From Flagellimonas nanhaiensis (lineage in GTDB: Bacteria; Bacteroidota; Bacteroidia; Flavobacteriales; Flavobacteriaceae): a DNA stretch of 64,000 nt. Both the position numbers and the translations under genes were made by a program. Location: the NCBI RefSeq assembly GCF_003382275.1, contig NZ_QTJX01000002.1:310001-374000 (forward strand). The letters are read 5' to 3'. Position 1 is the first letter of the stretch. The number at the start of each line of letters is the position of its first letter. Below the pieces are notes generated by a model. The model had not been told where the DNA came from, made no database searches, and saw only the letters and a program-made list of their open reading frames with translations. Below are positions 50,102 through 57,905 of this stretch, in pieces.

Positions 50102-51437
50102 TGACTACCTCGTTTTCAGGTTGATAATAGTTGGGCGGGAAGCCATTTAATTGCCTCCACAGTTCAAACCAAATTGGAACATCATTAAGCAGGGCGATGG
50201 TATTGGCTCCTGAACCAACCCTAATGGCTTTAGGCCATTCAACGTCTTCCTCGTCCGGCGCCAGGAGCACCCTATATTTTCCATTGTCGCTGATAAAGGT
50301 CTCAATGGCGACCACCTTTCCTCCAAAGGTTCCAAAGGAAACGTTGGGCCATCCGCTAAAAACAATTGCGGGCCATCCATCAAACTGGATCCTTACTTTT
50401 TCACCTATATGGATCAATGGAAGATCTATGGGCTCTACAAAGGTTTCAACGGCCATATCATAGGACGAGGGCATAATTCCCACCAAGCGATCTCCTTCTT
50501 TGAAGGTCTCTCCAATGCCCGATTGTAGTGCTTTGTTTATGTATCCACTTTGGGGTGCCCTAATGTAAAGCATGCTGTTTCTGATCTCATAATTGGTATA
50601 GGCATTCTCCAATTTGGTCACTTGCGCTTCAGAGTCAAATTGATTGGATTGAGCGGTAAGCATATCGCTCCTTGCCTTGGAAATTTTATCGGTGTATTCT
50701 GCTTGGAGCCTATTGATCTCAACCTGGGCATTGATCACATTATTTTTACTGGCCAACAATTTGTTCTCTTGCGAAATGAGTTTGGCCTGGGCCTCTTGAA
50801 GCTTTAATCGTTTTTCCTCCACATCGGTCAGTGCCTTTAATCCTTCTTTTTCCAATTGCTCAGTACGATTGTATTGTCGCTCCGCAATAATGATATTCGT
50901 CTTGGCCGCTTCTAAATCAATGCTGTCGCTCTCAACCTTTAATTTGGATTGAATGAGTTTATTTGCTGCTTGCTCCAGCTTTAGCTGGCGCTCTGTGGAA
51001 AGTGCACCAATCTGATTGTTCAATGCTTTTACTTTCTCCTGATAAGAGTTCACCGCCATAGACTTTGCCTTGATCTGCTGCCCGGTACGCTCCACCAAAT
51101 TGGGGTCAAAATATTCGCTCTTTACTTCAGAAATATGAAGAATTGTGTCCCCCTTGTGTACAAAGTCACCTTCTTTAACATACCATCTCTCAATACGTCC
51201 CGGTATGGGGGATTGAATGGTTTGTGGGCGTTGATCTGGTCGTAGAGTGGTGAGATATCCCTTTCCTGAAATGGTCTGAGTCCACGGCAGGAACATAATG
51301 ATCAGCACAATGATTGAAAAGAAAGTCAACATTCTATTGAAATGTTTGTTGTGCTTTCTACCAAAGACTTTCTGTGCGGCTTTATAACCACTCAAATCTA
51401 CTTTTTGATTTAGTTTATTTGGAGATATGTTCAACAT
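50085..51437 (-). CDS. HlyD-like membrane fusion protein
   Basis: Periplasmic adaptor of type I secretion or efflux, 450 aa. One N-terminal membrane segment (about residues 35-55), then a lipoyl half-motif (PIPGRIERWYVKEGDFVHKGD, residue 93 onward), a long coiled coil (about residues 130-290), the second lipoyl half (IRAPQSGYINKAL near 295) and a beta-barrel. It connects the inner-membrane ABC protein with the TolC channel encoded on either side. Confidence 0.87.
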   Translation of the reverse strand: MLNISPNKLNQKVDLSGYKAAQKVFGRKHNKHFNRMLTFFSIIVLIIMFLPWTQTISGKGYLTTLRPDQRPQTIQSPIPGRIERWYVKEGDFVHKGDTILHISEVKSEYFDPNLVERTGQQIKAKSMAVNSYQEKVKALNNQIGALSTERQLKLEQAANKLIQSKLKVESDSIDLEAAKTNIIIAERQYNRTEQLEKEGLKALTDVEEKRLKLQEAQAKLISQENKLLASKNNVINAQVEINRLQAEYTDKISKARSDMLTAQSNQFDSEAQVTKLENAYTNYEIRNSMLYIRAPQSGYINKALQSGIGETFKEGDRLVGIMPSSYDMAVETFVEPIDLPLIHIGEKVRIQFDGWPAIVFSGWPNVSFGTFGGKVVAIETFISDNGKYRVLLAPDEEDVEWPKAIRVGSGANTIALLNDVPIWFELWRQLNGFPPNYYQPENEVVNVSKK

Positions 51438-51444
51438 GACTTTT

Positions 51445-53112
51445 CTACTTTTCGTTCACCAATTTTCCTTTTTCAACCGTAATGATCCGTCCACAGTGCT
51501 CGATCCATTTTGGATTGGCACTCACAATGACCAGTGCCCATCCATTCTTTGAATCTGTCAGGAAATTCATGATTCTTTCGGATTCTATCTCGCCAAATTG
51601 ATCTAATGGGTCCTTAAGGACCAATAATTTGGGTCTACGGACAATACTCCGAGCCAAAACTATTTTTTTGGATACAGTGTAAGGTATCTGCCTTCCCTCT
51701 GGGTAAAGAATGGTTTTCAGACCCTGGGGTTGTTCCTTCACAAACTCGGTCAACCCGGTCTTCTCAAGCGCCCAATACACATCTTCCTGGGAAATGGTTT
51801 CATCTCCAAAGGTGATATTGTTCAACAAAGAACCTTCAAAAGGGCTTTCCTCGGTTAAAGACTGCCCCAAATGGGATCGATAATAGTTAAGGTTCATTCC
51901 CTGTAAGGCAACATCATTTACATATATCTTTCCTTGGTCTGGCTCAACAATCCCAGCTATAAGGCGTAGCAATGTTGTTTTGCCCGAACCACTTGCCCCA
52001 TTCAACAGAATGGTACAGGATGGTGTAATAGTCAGTGACACCCCATCTAAAATCTTTTTGTCCCTTTCTGGTACATTGTATGAGATATCGGATAATTCCA
52101 CCGTGAAACCTTCTTTTTCCCCAAAGGGTTTTTCACCCGTCTGTGGCTCCAATTCCTTGTCCACCACCTGACCCAATTTCTCTAATGAGGTCAGCAGATC
52201 ATAAAAGGTTTCGAGGCCAAGAATCATTTTCTCAACGGAACTTATCACCAAAATGATAATGATCTCCGCCGCTACAAACTGGCCAATATTCATTTCTTGG
52301 TTCAGTACCAATAATCCTCCTATCAACAGAAGCCCTGCCGTTACCAAGACCTTAAAACCTATCATTTGGATGAACTGAAGGACCAAAATCCTAAAATGCC
52401 CTTCCCTTGCATCCAAATAATCAGCCACCAAAGTGTCATTTTTGTCAAGGGCATGGTTGGTTTTTCCGGACAGTTTGAAGCTCACCAAAGACCTTGCAAT
52501 TTCTTGAATCCAGTGTGCTACCTTATACTTGTTCTTGGACTCATCCAAACTGGTTTCCAAGCCTTTTTGAGCTGTAAATTTGAAAACGACATAGATCAAA
52601 AGCACCAACAATAGTCCGTACAGTATAAAAAATGGATGGTAGAACGAGAGTAACAGAAGCCCAAAAACTATCTGTAAAAACGCGGCTGGAAAATCGATAA
52701 GTATTTTGGAAAGTCCTTTTTGAACCGTGAGCGTATCAAAAAATCTGTTGGCCAATTCTGGCGGATAGTAATTCCGTAACTGGTCCATCTTGATTTTTGG
52801 AAATCTGTACGCAAACTCAAAAGACGATCGGGTGAAGATTTTTTGCTGCACGTTTTCAATTATCCTCATTTGCATCAACTGGAGAGTCCCGGCAAAGGCC
52901 ACTCCCAGGGTAACGAGTACCACCAGTACAATCCAAGAGGTACTCACCTGGGCCCCTTGAATCAAATTAATGATAGCCTGTATGCCCAAGGGCAATGACA
53001 AGTTTACCACACCAGCAAAAATGGCATAATAAAATACCTGCAGGATATCTTTCCTGTCCAAAGCCAGCAAGCCCATGAGGCGTTGCCAAGCAGTCAAAAC
53101 TTTTTTAGCCAT
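51445..53112 (-). CDS. ABC exporter-like protein with degenerate ATPase domain
   Basis: Fused permease-ATPase of 555 aa with the type I exporter membrane domain (residues 1-310). The nucleotide-binding domain keeps Walker A (GASGSGKTTL near residue 369) and a plausible Q-loop, but the LSGGQ signature position reads YTVSK, the Walker B region reads LLVLKDPL (Lys in place of Asp and Asp in place of Glu), and the switch-His region reads VSANPKW. ATP hydrolysis is therefore doubtful. It may be a non-catalytic partner or a specialised bacteroidal branch. It overlaps the TetR gene by 8 bases. Confidence 0.8.
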   Translation of the reverse strand: MAKKVLTAWQRLMGLLALDRKDILQVFYYAIFAGVVNLSLPLGIQAIINLIQGAQVSTSWIVLVVLVTLGVAFAGTLQLMQMRIIENVQQKIFTRSSFEFAYRFPKIKMDQLRNYYPPELANRFFDTLTVQKGLSKILIDFPAAFLQIVFGLLLLSFYHPFFILYGLLLVLLIYVVFKFTAQKGLETSLDESKNKYKVAHWIQEIARSLVSFKLSGKTNHALDKNDTLVADYLDAREGHFRILVLQFIQMIGFKVLVTAGLLLIGGLLVLNQEMNIGQFVAAEIIIILVISSVEKMILGLETFYDLLTSLEKLGQVVDKELEPQTGEKPFGEKEGFTVELSDISYNVPERDKKILDGVSLTITPSCTILLNGASGSGKTTLLRLIAGIVEPDQGKIYVNDVALQGMNLNYYRSHLGQSLTEESPFEGSLLNNITFGDETISQEDVYWALEKTGLTEFVKEQPQGLKTILYPEGRQIPYTVSKKIVLARSIVRRPKLLVLKDPLDQFGEIESERIMNFLTDSKNGWALVIVSANPKWIEHCGRIITVEKGKLVNEK

Positions 53113-53791
53113 GCTTGTCGGAGGTTAATGTGCGGAAGACCAGATCAGTGAAGTATTGAGTTGGGGTTACAGACTCGTTGCAGTCCGTTAGGTTTGGGAA
53201 ATGCTCCTTTAAAAAATATTGGTGCAGAGAACCCTCCAATACGGTACTTGCCAAACTTGATGGGTAGAGATACGCTGGATCCAGCGCCACAATCATTTCA
53301 TGCAAACGGTTAACCAATCGTTTATAAATAACAAAGTAACCTTCTTTATTCTCTTGATCTACTTCCTTGGTCAGATAAGACTTGGAATATTCGTTTATTA
53401 CAATTTTGTTAAGCAGCACTTCGTTGACATGGGAAAAAGAAACATCCTCCTTAACGGTCTGGGTCAAAATCTCGATGGCCTTTCGCAACTTTTCACTAGG
53501 ATCGGTAATTCCCGTAGTGGCGAATACCATTTTATACTCCAGCCATCCCCAATACCAAGAAGCCAGATAGAGAAGCAGTTTATGCTTGTTCTCAAAATAA
53601 CGGTAAATAGAACTTTCATTGGAACCGATTCGTTCACCCAGTTTTCTGAAAGTGAAACTTTCAAAGCCCATTTCATCAATCATCAAAATACTTTGTTCCA
53701 CAATTCTTTTTCCCAGATCAGATGACTCAGGGTCCTTAACGTATATCTTCTCGTTTATTCCTATCCTAATGGACTGCATTAACCTTTCCAT
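53105..53791 (-). CDS. TetR family transcriptional regulator
   Basis: Regulator of 228 aa with an N-terminal helix-turn-helix: GFESFTFRKLGERIGSNESSIYRYFENK near residues 45-72. The C-terminal ligand domain is poorly conserved. It is the first gene of the operon with ABC, HlyD and TolC genes, so autoregulation of the exporter is likely. I use the ATG at 53791. The upstream codon at 53821 adds ten residues, and a later ATG at 53779 is possible. Confidence 0.85.
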   Translation of the reverse strand: MERLMQSIRIGINEKIYVKDPESSDLGKRIVEQSILMIDEMGFESFTFRKLGERIGSNESSIYRYFENKHKLLLYLASWYWGWLEYKMVFATTGITDPSEKLRKAIEILTQTVKEDVSFSHVNEVLLNKIVINEYSKSYLTKEVDQENKEGYFVIYKRLVNRLHEMIVALDPAYLYPSSLASTVLEGSLHQYFLKEHFPNLTDCNESVTPTQYFTDLVFRTLTSDKHG

Positions 53792-53832
53792 ATCAACTGC
53801 TAAAATTAAATTTCGATTCAAAATTAAAAGTA

Positions 53833-53878
53833 TTACTATTATATTTCAATAGTTTAACACACTTTAACAATAGTAATT
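53833..53878. promoter_or_regulatory. Wide dyad in the TetR/secreted-protein gap
   Basis: ATTACTATT at 53833-53841 is the perfect reverse complement of AATAGTAAT at 53870-53878, with 28 bases between. Two TTTAACA direct repeats lie inside. It may hold TetR binding sites, but the spacing is larger than normal for this family. Confidence 0.25.
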
Positions 53879-53900
53879 GTTTTTTATGAGTGTTTAAGTC

Positions 53901-53908
53901 TATCTTTA
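53901..53908 (+). promoter_or_regulatory. -7 promoter box for the secreted protein pair
   Basis: TATCTTTA, close to TAnnTTTG, ends 29 bases before the ATG at 53938. Confidence 0.4.
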
Positions 53909-53937
53909 GATGTATAAAATGGGAGAAAAGAACAGCT

Positions 53938-54288
53938 ATGAAAAAAGTTTTACTCTTACTTATTTTCCTTATATTCTCTTCAGGTGTATTGGCACAATCT
54001 GGACAATATCAGCTCAAAGTTGAGCACTTTGAAGAGAGTCGGGGAGATTTTAACCATGAAAGAATATTGAAGATCCCCTATTCGCAAATGGTACTTGTTG
54101 AGAATTCCTTGAATTCTTCCTCGGGTTTCGGTCTTCAAATGAATTTTCATGGTCAACTGGTGGCCGTAGATTATATGGAAACCATGCCGGATGGAAGCAT
54201 CCAGGTGATTCTCAGAAGGGAAGATGGAAAAAATTTTTATGGGTACAAACCCACCATAAAGGCAATCTTGGTAAAAAAGCTTAATTAA
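53938..54288 (+). CDS. Small secreted protein, DGKxFY family member 1
   Basis: Protein of 116 aa with a signal peptide (cleavage after VLAQ near residue 19). I do not recognise the family. Its C-terminal half has the pattern GQLVAVDYMETMPDG followed by LRREDGKNFYGYKPTIKAIL, which is echoed in the next gene (FKRTDGKKFFRVYKTLTARL) and in the gene at 57906 (LRRSDNKDFYHGLPQIYADV). The pattern suggests a small beta-rich domain. The start is the ATG at 53938, where the signal peptide begins. The gene is 12 bases before its paralogue. Confidence 0.6.
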   Translation: MKKVLLLLIFLIFSSGVLAQSGQYQLKVEHFEESRGDFNHERILKIPYSQMVLVENSLNSSSGFGLQMNFHGQLVAVDYMETMPDGSIQVILRREDGKNFYGYKPTIKAILVKKLN

Positions 54289-54300
54289 AACCTAACTGAA

Positions 54301-54672
54301 ATGAAACAATTCTTATTTGCGGCCTGTTTGCTTGCATTTTTCTCCGTGCAGGCGCAGGACAACCATGTAGATCGCGTACAAATCGGAGACCAATTGGTCC
54401 TAGGTGCGCCATCGGGAAGTCATTACAAACATGTTGATGTCCCCCGAAAAAACTTTATCATTAAACGAGGTGGAATCGCAAACTTGTCAGCCTTGGTAAA
54501 TGAATCGGTGACCATCACTGATATATCCTATGGAAAAACCTCTTTAGTGACCTTTAAAAGAACGGATGGAAAGAAGTTTTTTAGAGTTTACAAGACTTTG
54601 ACAGCTAGATTAAATGAGGCTGTAGACGCAGGGGAAGTCAAAATACCTGATGGGACCAACATGTTGCCATGA
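54301..54672 (+). CDS. Small secreted protein, DGKxFY family member 2
   Basis: Protein of 123 aa with a signal peptide (cleavage after VQAQ near residue 18). The middle reads VNESVTITDISYGKTSLVTF and FKRTDGKKFFRVYK, matching the paralogues at 53938 and 57906 in order and spacing. A hairpin with a 13-pair stem follows at 54686. Function unknown. The secreted pair and the cytosolic-looking third member frame the SbtA block. Confidence 0.6.
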   Translation: MKQFLFAACLLAFFSVQAQDNHVDRVQIGDQLVLGAPSGSHYKHVDVPRKNFIIKRGGIANLSALVNESVTITDISYGKTSLVTFKRTDGKKFFRVYKTLTARLNEAVDAGEVKIPDGTNMLP

Positions 54673-54685
54673 GGTTAAACATTAC

Positions 54686-54712
54686 AAGAAAGGAGCTTAA
54701 AGCTCCTTTCTT
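54686..54712 (+). terminator. Hairpin after the secreted protein pair
   Basis: AAGAAAGGAGCTT, one base, AAGCTCCTTTCTT: a near-perfect palindrome with 13 complementary bases per arm, 14 bases after the stop codon. The T-rich end of the arm could act as the T tract. Confidence 0.65.
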
Positions 54713-54739
54713 CCATACTTAAATTTTAAACAGCTTTAA

Positions 54740-55045
54740 ATGGTTCTGATACATATTTTATGTAATTCTTCCCATGGAGCACAAAAAGTCGTGAACTTTT
54801 TACATGAGGAAAAATTGGTCTATCATTCAACTATCGATACCAATCCAAGCGAATGTTATATAGACAATGAGCAAACACAAAAAATTCTCCTAACCGTTAC
54901 CACTAAAGCTTTGCTTTTTCAGGAAATAGAGCAAAAGACCAAGAAAAAGTTTCCCAAAGCCATAGCAATGATGTATGCACTCCCCATTATTTACATGGAC
55001 GAAGAACATTCGGAAAAATTAAAGAACACTACCTTAAAAATATAG
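54740..55045 (+). CDS. CutA/PII-like small protein
   Basis: Protein of 101 aa with a CutA-like layout: ILCNSSHGAQKVVNFLHEEKLVYHSTI at the start, a central strand ILLTVTTKALLFQEIEQKTKKKF, and AIAMMYALPIIYMDEEHSEKL near residue 73, where CutA proteins have the ALPI motif. CutA belongs to the PII-like trimeric superfamily, as does SbtB, the regulator of SbtA bicarbonate transporters. Since a SbtA gene lies 1.9 kb downstream, a regulatory role there is a tempting inference, but sequence similarity is closer to CutA than to SbtB. It is followed 2 bases later by the next gene. Confidence 0.6.
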   Translation: MVLIHILCNSSHGAQKVVNFLHEEKLVYHSTIDTNPSECYIDNEQTQKILLTVTTKALLFQEIEQKTKKKFPKAIAMMYALPIIYMDEEHSEKLKNTTLKI

Positions 55046-55047
55046 CG

Positions 55048-55386
55048 GTGAAGAAATGGCTACCTTCTTTTAAACGAAACCAATCCAAAGGAAATGACCA
55101 GAAGAAAAACGATTCCTATTTATTGATAGACGGGAGCTTTTCTCCTTCTGAGGCCGCAGATGTGCTTTTATCCCTCTTGAACTACAAGATCAAGTTTCAC
55201 TCCGTGCAACAGCTCAACCTTGAACATACTGAACCAACCGATCTTACTTATTCCAAAACCAGGATACAGCAGTTAAAACTGGCAAAAAAAGAGATAACAG
55301 AGATTATTTTGAACGCCAATCGAAACGGGCACAGACTTGAAATCCATAGCAGTATCAAAATCTCGCCTACCGAATCTCAGATCTAG
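55048..55386 (+). CDS. DGSF-family small protein, copy 1
   Basis: Soluble protein of 112 aa, GTG start two bases after the CutA-like stop. After a Lys-rich N-terminus of about 24 residues it reads LLIDGSFSPSEAADVLLSLLNYKIKFHSVQQLN. The gene at 56638 has LVDGSFTASEALDVITSLLNEKINFHKLQRL at the same relative place, so the two are paralogues. The second half is helical with Ile/Arg patterns. Function unknown. The stop shares a CTAG with the stop of the convergent LysR gene. Confidence 0.55.
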   Translation: MKKWLPSFKRNQSKGNDQKKNDSYLLIDGSFSPSEAADVLLSLLNYKIKFHSVQQLNLEHTEPTDLTYSKTRIQQLKLAKKEITEIILNANRNGHRLEIHSSIKISPTESQI

Positions 55387-56306
55387 TATTTTTCGTACCA
55401 ATCAAATTCTTGTGTGATTATTTTTTGCTTTTCTGTCTCCAAGTACTCAAGAAAAGCTGTAGCAACAGGCGACAATTTTTTCGAGGCCAACCAGACTAGG
55501 TTCCATGTTGTTTCAATAGGTAATTTCTTCTTTTGAAAAATTTTTAAATCCCCATTTCCGAGTTCGTTTTTAATTCCTATCAAGGGCATAATAGAACATC
55601 CCAATCCAGCTATTACTGCCTGTTTGACTGCTTCATTGGAGGTAAGCTCTATCCGCTTTCCCACTTGTATATCTGCCTGATGCAGAAAGCTTTCCATGGC
55701 GGCCCTAGTAGCCGAACCCTGTTCTCTAAAAATTAGAGGGGTGTCCCTTACGAACATTTTTTTTGATAGCTGAATATTTTTAAAATGACTTGGATTGGCA
55801 ACCAGGTAAAGCACATTTTTCATAAGGTTGACCTTTTGTAATTTTAACTGTTCCGGAAGAACCGAAACCAATGCAAAATCAACTTCGTTTTGCTCCAAGC
55901 TTTGCACCACCCTGGCCTTATTGGTAACATCCATTACCAAATCTACGCCAGTATTGGCCCGCATAAACCCCGATAAAAAATAGGGCATTACGTATTTTCC
56001 AGTAGACACTACGGAAACCTTTAGCCTGCCTGCTATCTTACCTCCGTAGGATTGCATTCTGTAGTTAATTCCATCCACCTCACTTAAAATTCGCTCTGCT
56101 GATTGGGCTATCTCCTGTCCAAAATCAGTAATAAAAAGCTTTCTTCCTACCACTTCGGTGAGGGGAATTGGGAACTGTTCTTGAAAATTTTTGAGTTGAA
56201 TTGACACTGCAGGCTGTGTCAAATAGAGTTCTTCAGACGCCTTCGTAACGCTTTGTTTTTCAACAATTTTGGAGAAAATCCGAAGTTGGTGCAAAGTATA
56301 ATTCAT
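55383..56306 (-). CDS. LysR family transcriptional regulator, CbbR/CmpR-like
   Basis: LysR regulator of 307 aa. The helix-turn-helix covers residues 1-60 (HQLRIFSKIVEKQSVTKASEELYLTQPAVSIQLKNF), and the effector domain follows with KVSVVSTGKYVMPYFLSGF near residue 95 and ELTSNEAVKQAVIAGLGCSIMPL near residue 215. The N-terminal pattern resembles CbbR/CmpR, which control carbon-fixation and bicarbonate-uptake genes. It diverges from the block 56386-58253 that includes the SbtA gene, the standard layout of a LysR regulator and its target. Confidence 0.82.
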   Translation of the reverse strand: MNYTLHQLRIFSKIVEKQSVTKASEELYLTQPAVSIQLKNFQEQFPIPLTEVVGRKLFITDFGQEIAQSAERILSEVDGINYRMQSYGGKIAGRLKVSVVSTGKYVMPYFLSGFMRANTGVDLVMDVTNKARVVQSLEQNEVDFALVSVLPEQLKLQKVNLMKNVLYLVANPSHFKNIQLSKKMFVRDTPLIFREQGSATRAAMESFLHQADIQVGKRIELTSNEAVKQAVIAGLGCSIMPLIGIKNELGNGDLKIFQKKKLPIETTWNLVWLASKKLSPVATAFLEYLETEKQKIITQEFDWYEKY

Positions 56307-56311
56307 AAATA

Positions 56312-56337
56312 ATATTTATGTTTTTGATAATAAATAT
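56312..56337. promoter_or_regulatory. Candidate LysR operator
   Basis: ATATTTAT at 56312-56319 and ATAAATAT at 56330-56337 form a perfect 8-bp dyad with a 10-base spacer in the divergent gap of the LysR gene and the SbtA block. LysR-type sites are dyads of this size. The surrounding DNA is very AT-rich, so chance is a concern. Confidence 0.35.
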
Positions 56338-56385
56338 AAATAATAATATATCAAAACTTAGACTAACCTTTGCAAAAAAACAAAC

Positions 56386-56622
56386 ATGATTTACAAACTT
56401 TTACACTCGCAGAAATCTGAATCCAAAGTCCATAAATCAAAAAAAGAAGAACGGTATTACCCCTTGTACTACGCTCTCACTGGTTTTCTATTTGGAGCTG
56501 TACTTGTGCTTTCAGCATTGAACGACTTTCTATTTTTTGGATGGTTGAGCATTTCAATGTCAATAGTCTTTGGGCTCATGTCCATCCACATGGTCGGCAA
56601 GAACCAAACAAAAAGGTATTAA
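56386..56622 (+). CDS. Small two-segment membrane protein
   Basis: Protein of 78 aa with two hydrophobic segments (about residues 28-45 and 50-70) after a charged, Lys- and Ser-rich N-terminus. I recognise no family. It is the first gene after the divergent LysR regulator, 16 bases before the DGSF-type gene, and is probably co-transcribed with the SbtA gene. It could be an accessory subunit or regulator of the transporter, but nothing in the sequence proves that. Confidence 0.55.
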   Translation: MIYKLLHSQKSESKVHKSKKEERYYPLYYALTGFLFGAVLVLSALNDFLFFGWLSISMSIVFGLMSIHMVGKNQTKRY

Positions 56623-56637
56623 TCAAAATCATAAAAA

Positions 56638-56931
56638 ATGGAGACATTAATTAAAACAGATCAGAGAATTCAATTGGTAGACGGAAGTTTTACCGCTTCG
56701 GAAGCACTGGATGTAATCACTTCACTGCTAAATGAAAAAATCAATTTCCATAAACTACAGCGTTTGGCTTGGTGTGAAGGCAACAAGGATGCAAACACAA
56801 AATATCCTGATGGTAGGATACAGGAGTTGGAAAGGGAAATCCAAATAGCTAGAGAATTTATCAGCGGCGTCAGACAAGAAGGCAAGCGATTGAGGATTGA
56901 TGGCATATTGAACATTACCCTGGAAGAATAA
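56638..56931 (+). CDS. DGSF-family small protein, copy 2
   Basis: Soluble protein of 97 aa. VDGSFTASEALDVITSLLNEKINF is near residue 14, and LEREIQIAREFISGVRQEGKRLRIDG is in the second half, which matches IQQLKLAKKEITEIILNANRNGHRLEIHS of the gene at 55048. The two paralogues lie on opposite sides of the LysR gene. It is 6 bases before the SbtA gene, in the same operon. Function unknown. Confidence 0.55.
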   Translation: METLIKTDQRIQLVDGSFTASEALDVITSLLNEKINFHKLQRLAWCEGNKDANTKYPDGRIQELEREIQIAREFISGVRQEGKRLRIDGILNITLEE

Positions 56932-56937
56932 AACTCT

Positions 56938-57900
56938 ATGGACCTACACCTGCTATTGGACAATCTTACTAATCCAGCTTTGCTCTTTTTCTTTTTAGGT
57001 ATTGTAGCGGTACAGCTAAAAAGTGATTTGGAAATTCCAGCCAATTCCTCAAAATTTATTTCACTATATCTGCTTTTTGCAATAGGTTTTAAAGGAGGGC
57101 TGGAATTATCCCACAGTTCATTGAGCATGGAAATAATCTGGTCCCTACTTTTTGGAGTCTTCCTAGCTATTTCTGTTCCGGTTTATGCTTATTTTATTTT
57201 ACGAAGAAAGTTCAGCGTGCAGAACTCAGGAGCTATTGCCGCAGCATATGGATCTGTAAGTGCGGTCACTTTTGTGACCGCTATTTCATTTCTGGAAATT
57301 GAGCATATTGAGTTCGGAGGGCACATGGTTGCCGTAATGGCCCTTATGGAAGCCCCGTCCATCATCATTGGGGTCCTGCTCATGACCCTGTTCAAAAAGG
57401 ATAAGCAAGAAACCTGTGATTTTTCCAAAATATTTAGACACTCCCTGACCAATGGCAGTGTCCTACTTATTCTGGGCAGTTTGGCTATTGGTTTTTTGGC
57501 TAACGAACAACAAGCAGAAGGAATAAAACCTTTCACCACAGACATATTCAAAGGCTTTTTGGCCGTGTTTTTATTGGATATGGGGATTACCAGCGGTAGA
57601 AAACTCAATGATTTTTTAACAAAGGGGTGGTTTGCCCTCATATTCTCAATTGGCCTACCCATTATCAATGGCTGTTTTGTGGCTTGGTTCAGTCAATTCA
57701 TTACCGAAAGTGTTGGAAATAGGTTCTTGTTCGCCATTCTTGCAGCCAGTGCTTCCTATATTGCTGTTCCGGCAGCCATGCGTATAGCGGCTCCAAAGGC
57801 CAATCCTAGTTTATATGTTCCCATGGCCCTGGCCTTTACCTTCCCATTCAACATTACTTTGGGAATGCCCTTCTATCTCTATCTGATTCAAAATTTTTGA
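56938..57900 (+). CDS. SbtA-type sodium-dependent bicarbonate transporter
   Basis: Membrane protein of 320 aa with about ten hydrophobic segments and family marks of SbtA: LTNPALLFFFLGIVAVQLKSDLEIP at the N-terminus, LYLLFAIGFKGGLELS near residue 43 and AASASYIAVPAAMRIAAPKANPSLY near residue 273. SbtA imports HCO3- with Na+ in cyanobacteria. In heterotrophic marine flavobacteria related genes may serve anaplerotic carboxylation. It is controlled, by layout, by the divergent LysR regulator, and pckA elsewhere in the window uses CO2. No SbtB-type gene directly follows. Confidence 0.82.
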   Translation: MDLHLLLDNLTNPALLFFFLGIVAVQLKSDLEIPANSSKFISLYLLFAIGFKGGLELSHSSLSMEIIWSLLFGVFLAISVPVYAYFILRRKFSVQNSGAIAAAYGSVSAVTFVTAISFLEIEHIEFGGHMVAVMALMEAPSIIIGVLLMTLFKKDKQETCDFSKIFRHSLTNGSVLLILGSLAIGFLANEQQAEGIKPFTTDIFKGFLAVFLLDMGITSGRKLNDFLTKGWFALIFSIGLPIINGCFVAWFSQFITESVGNRFLFAILAASASYIAVPAAMRIAAPKANPSLYVPMALAFTFPFNITLGMPFYLYLIQNF

Positions 57901-57905
57901 CATTT

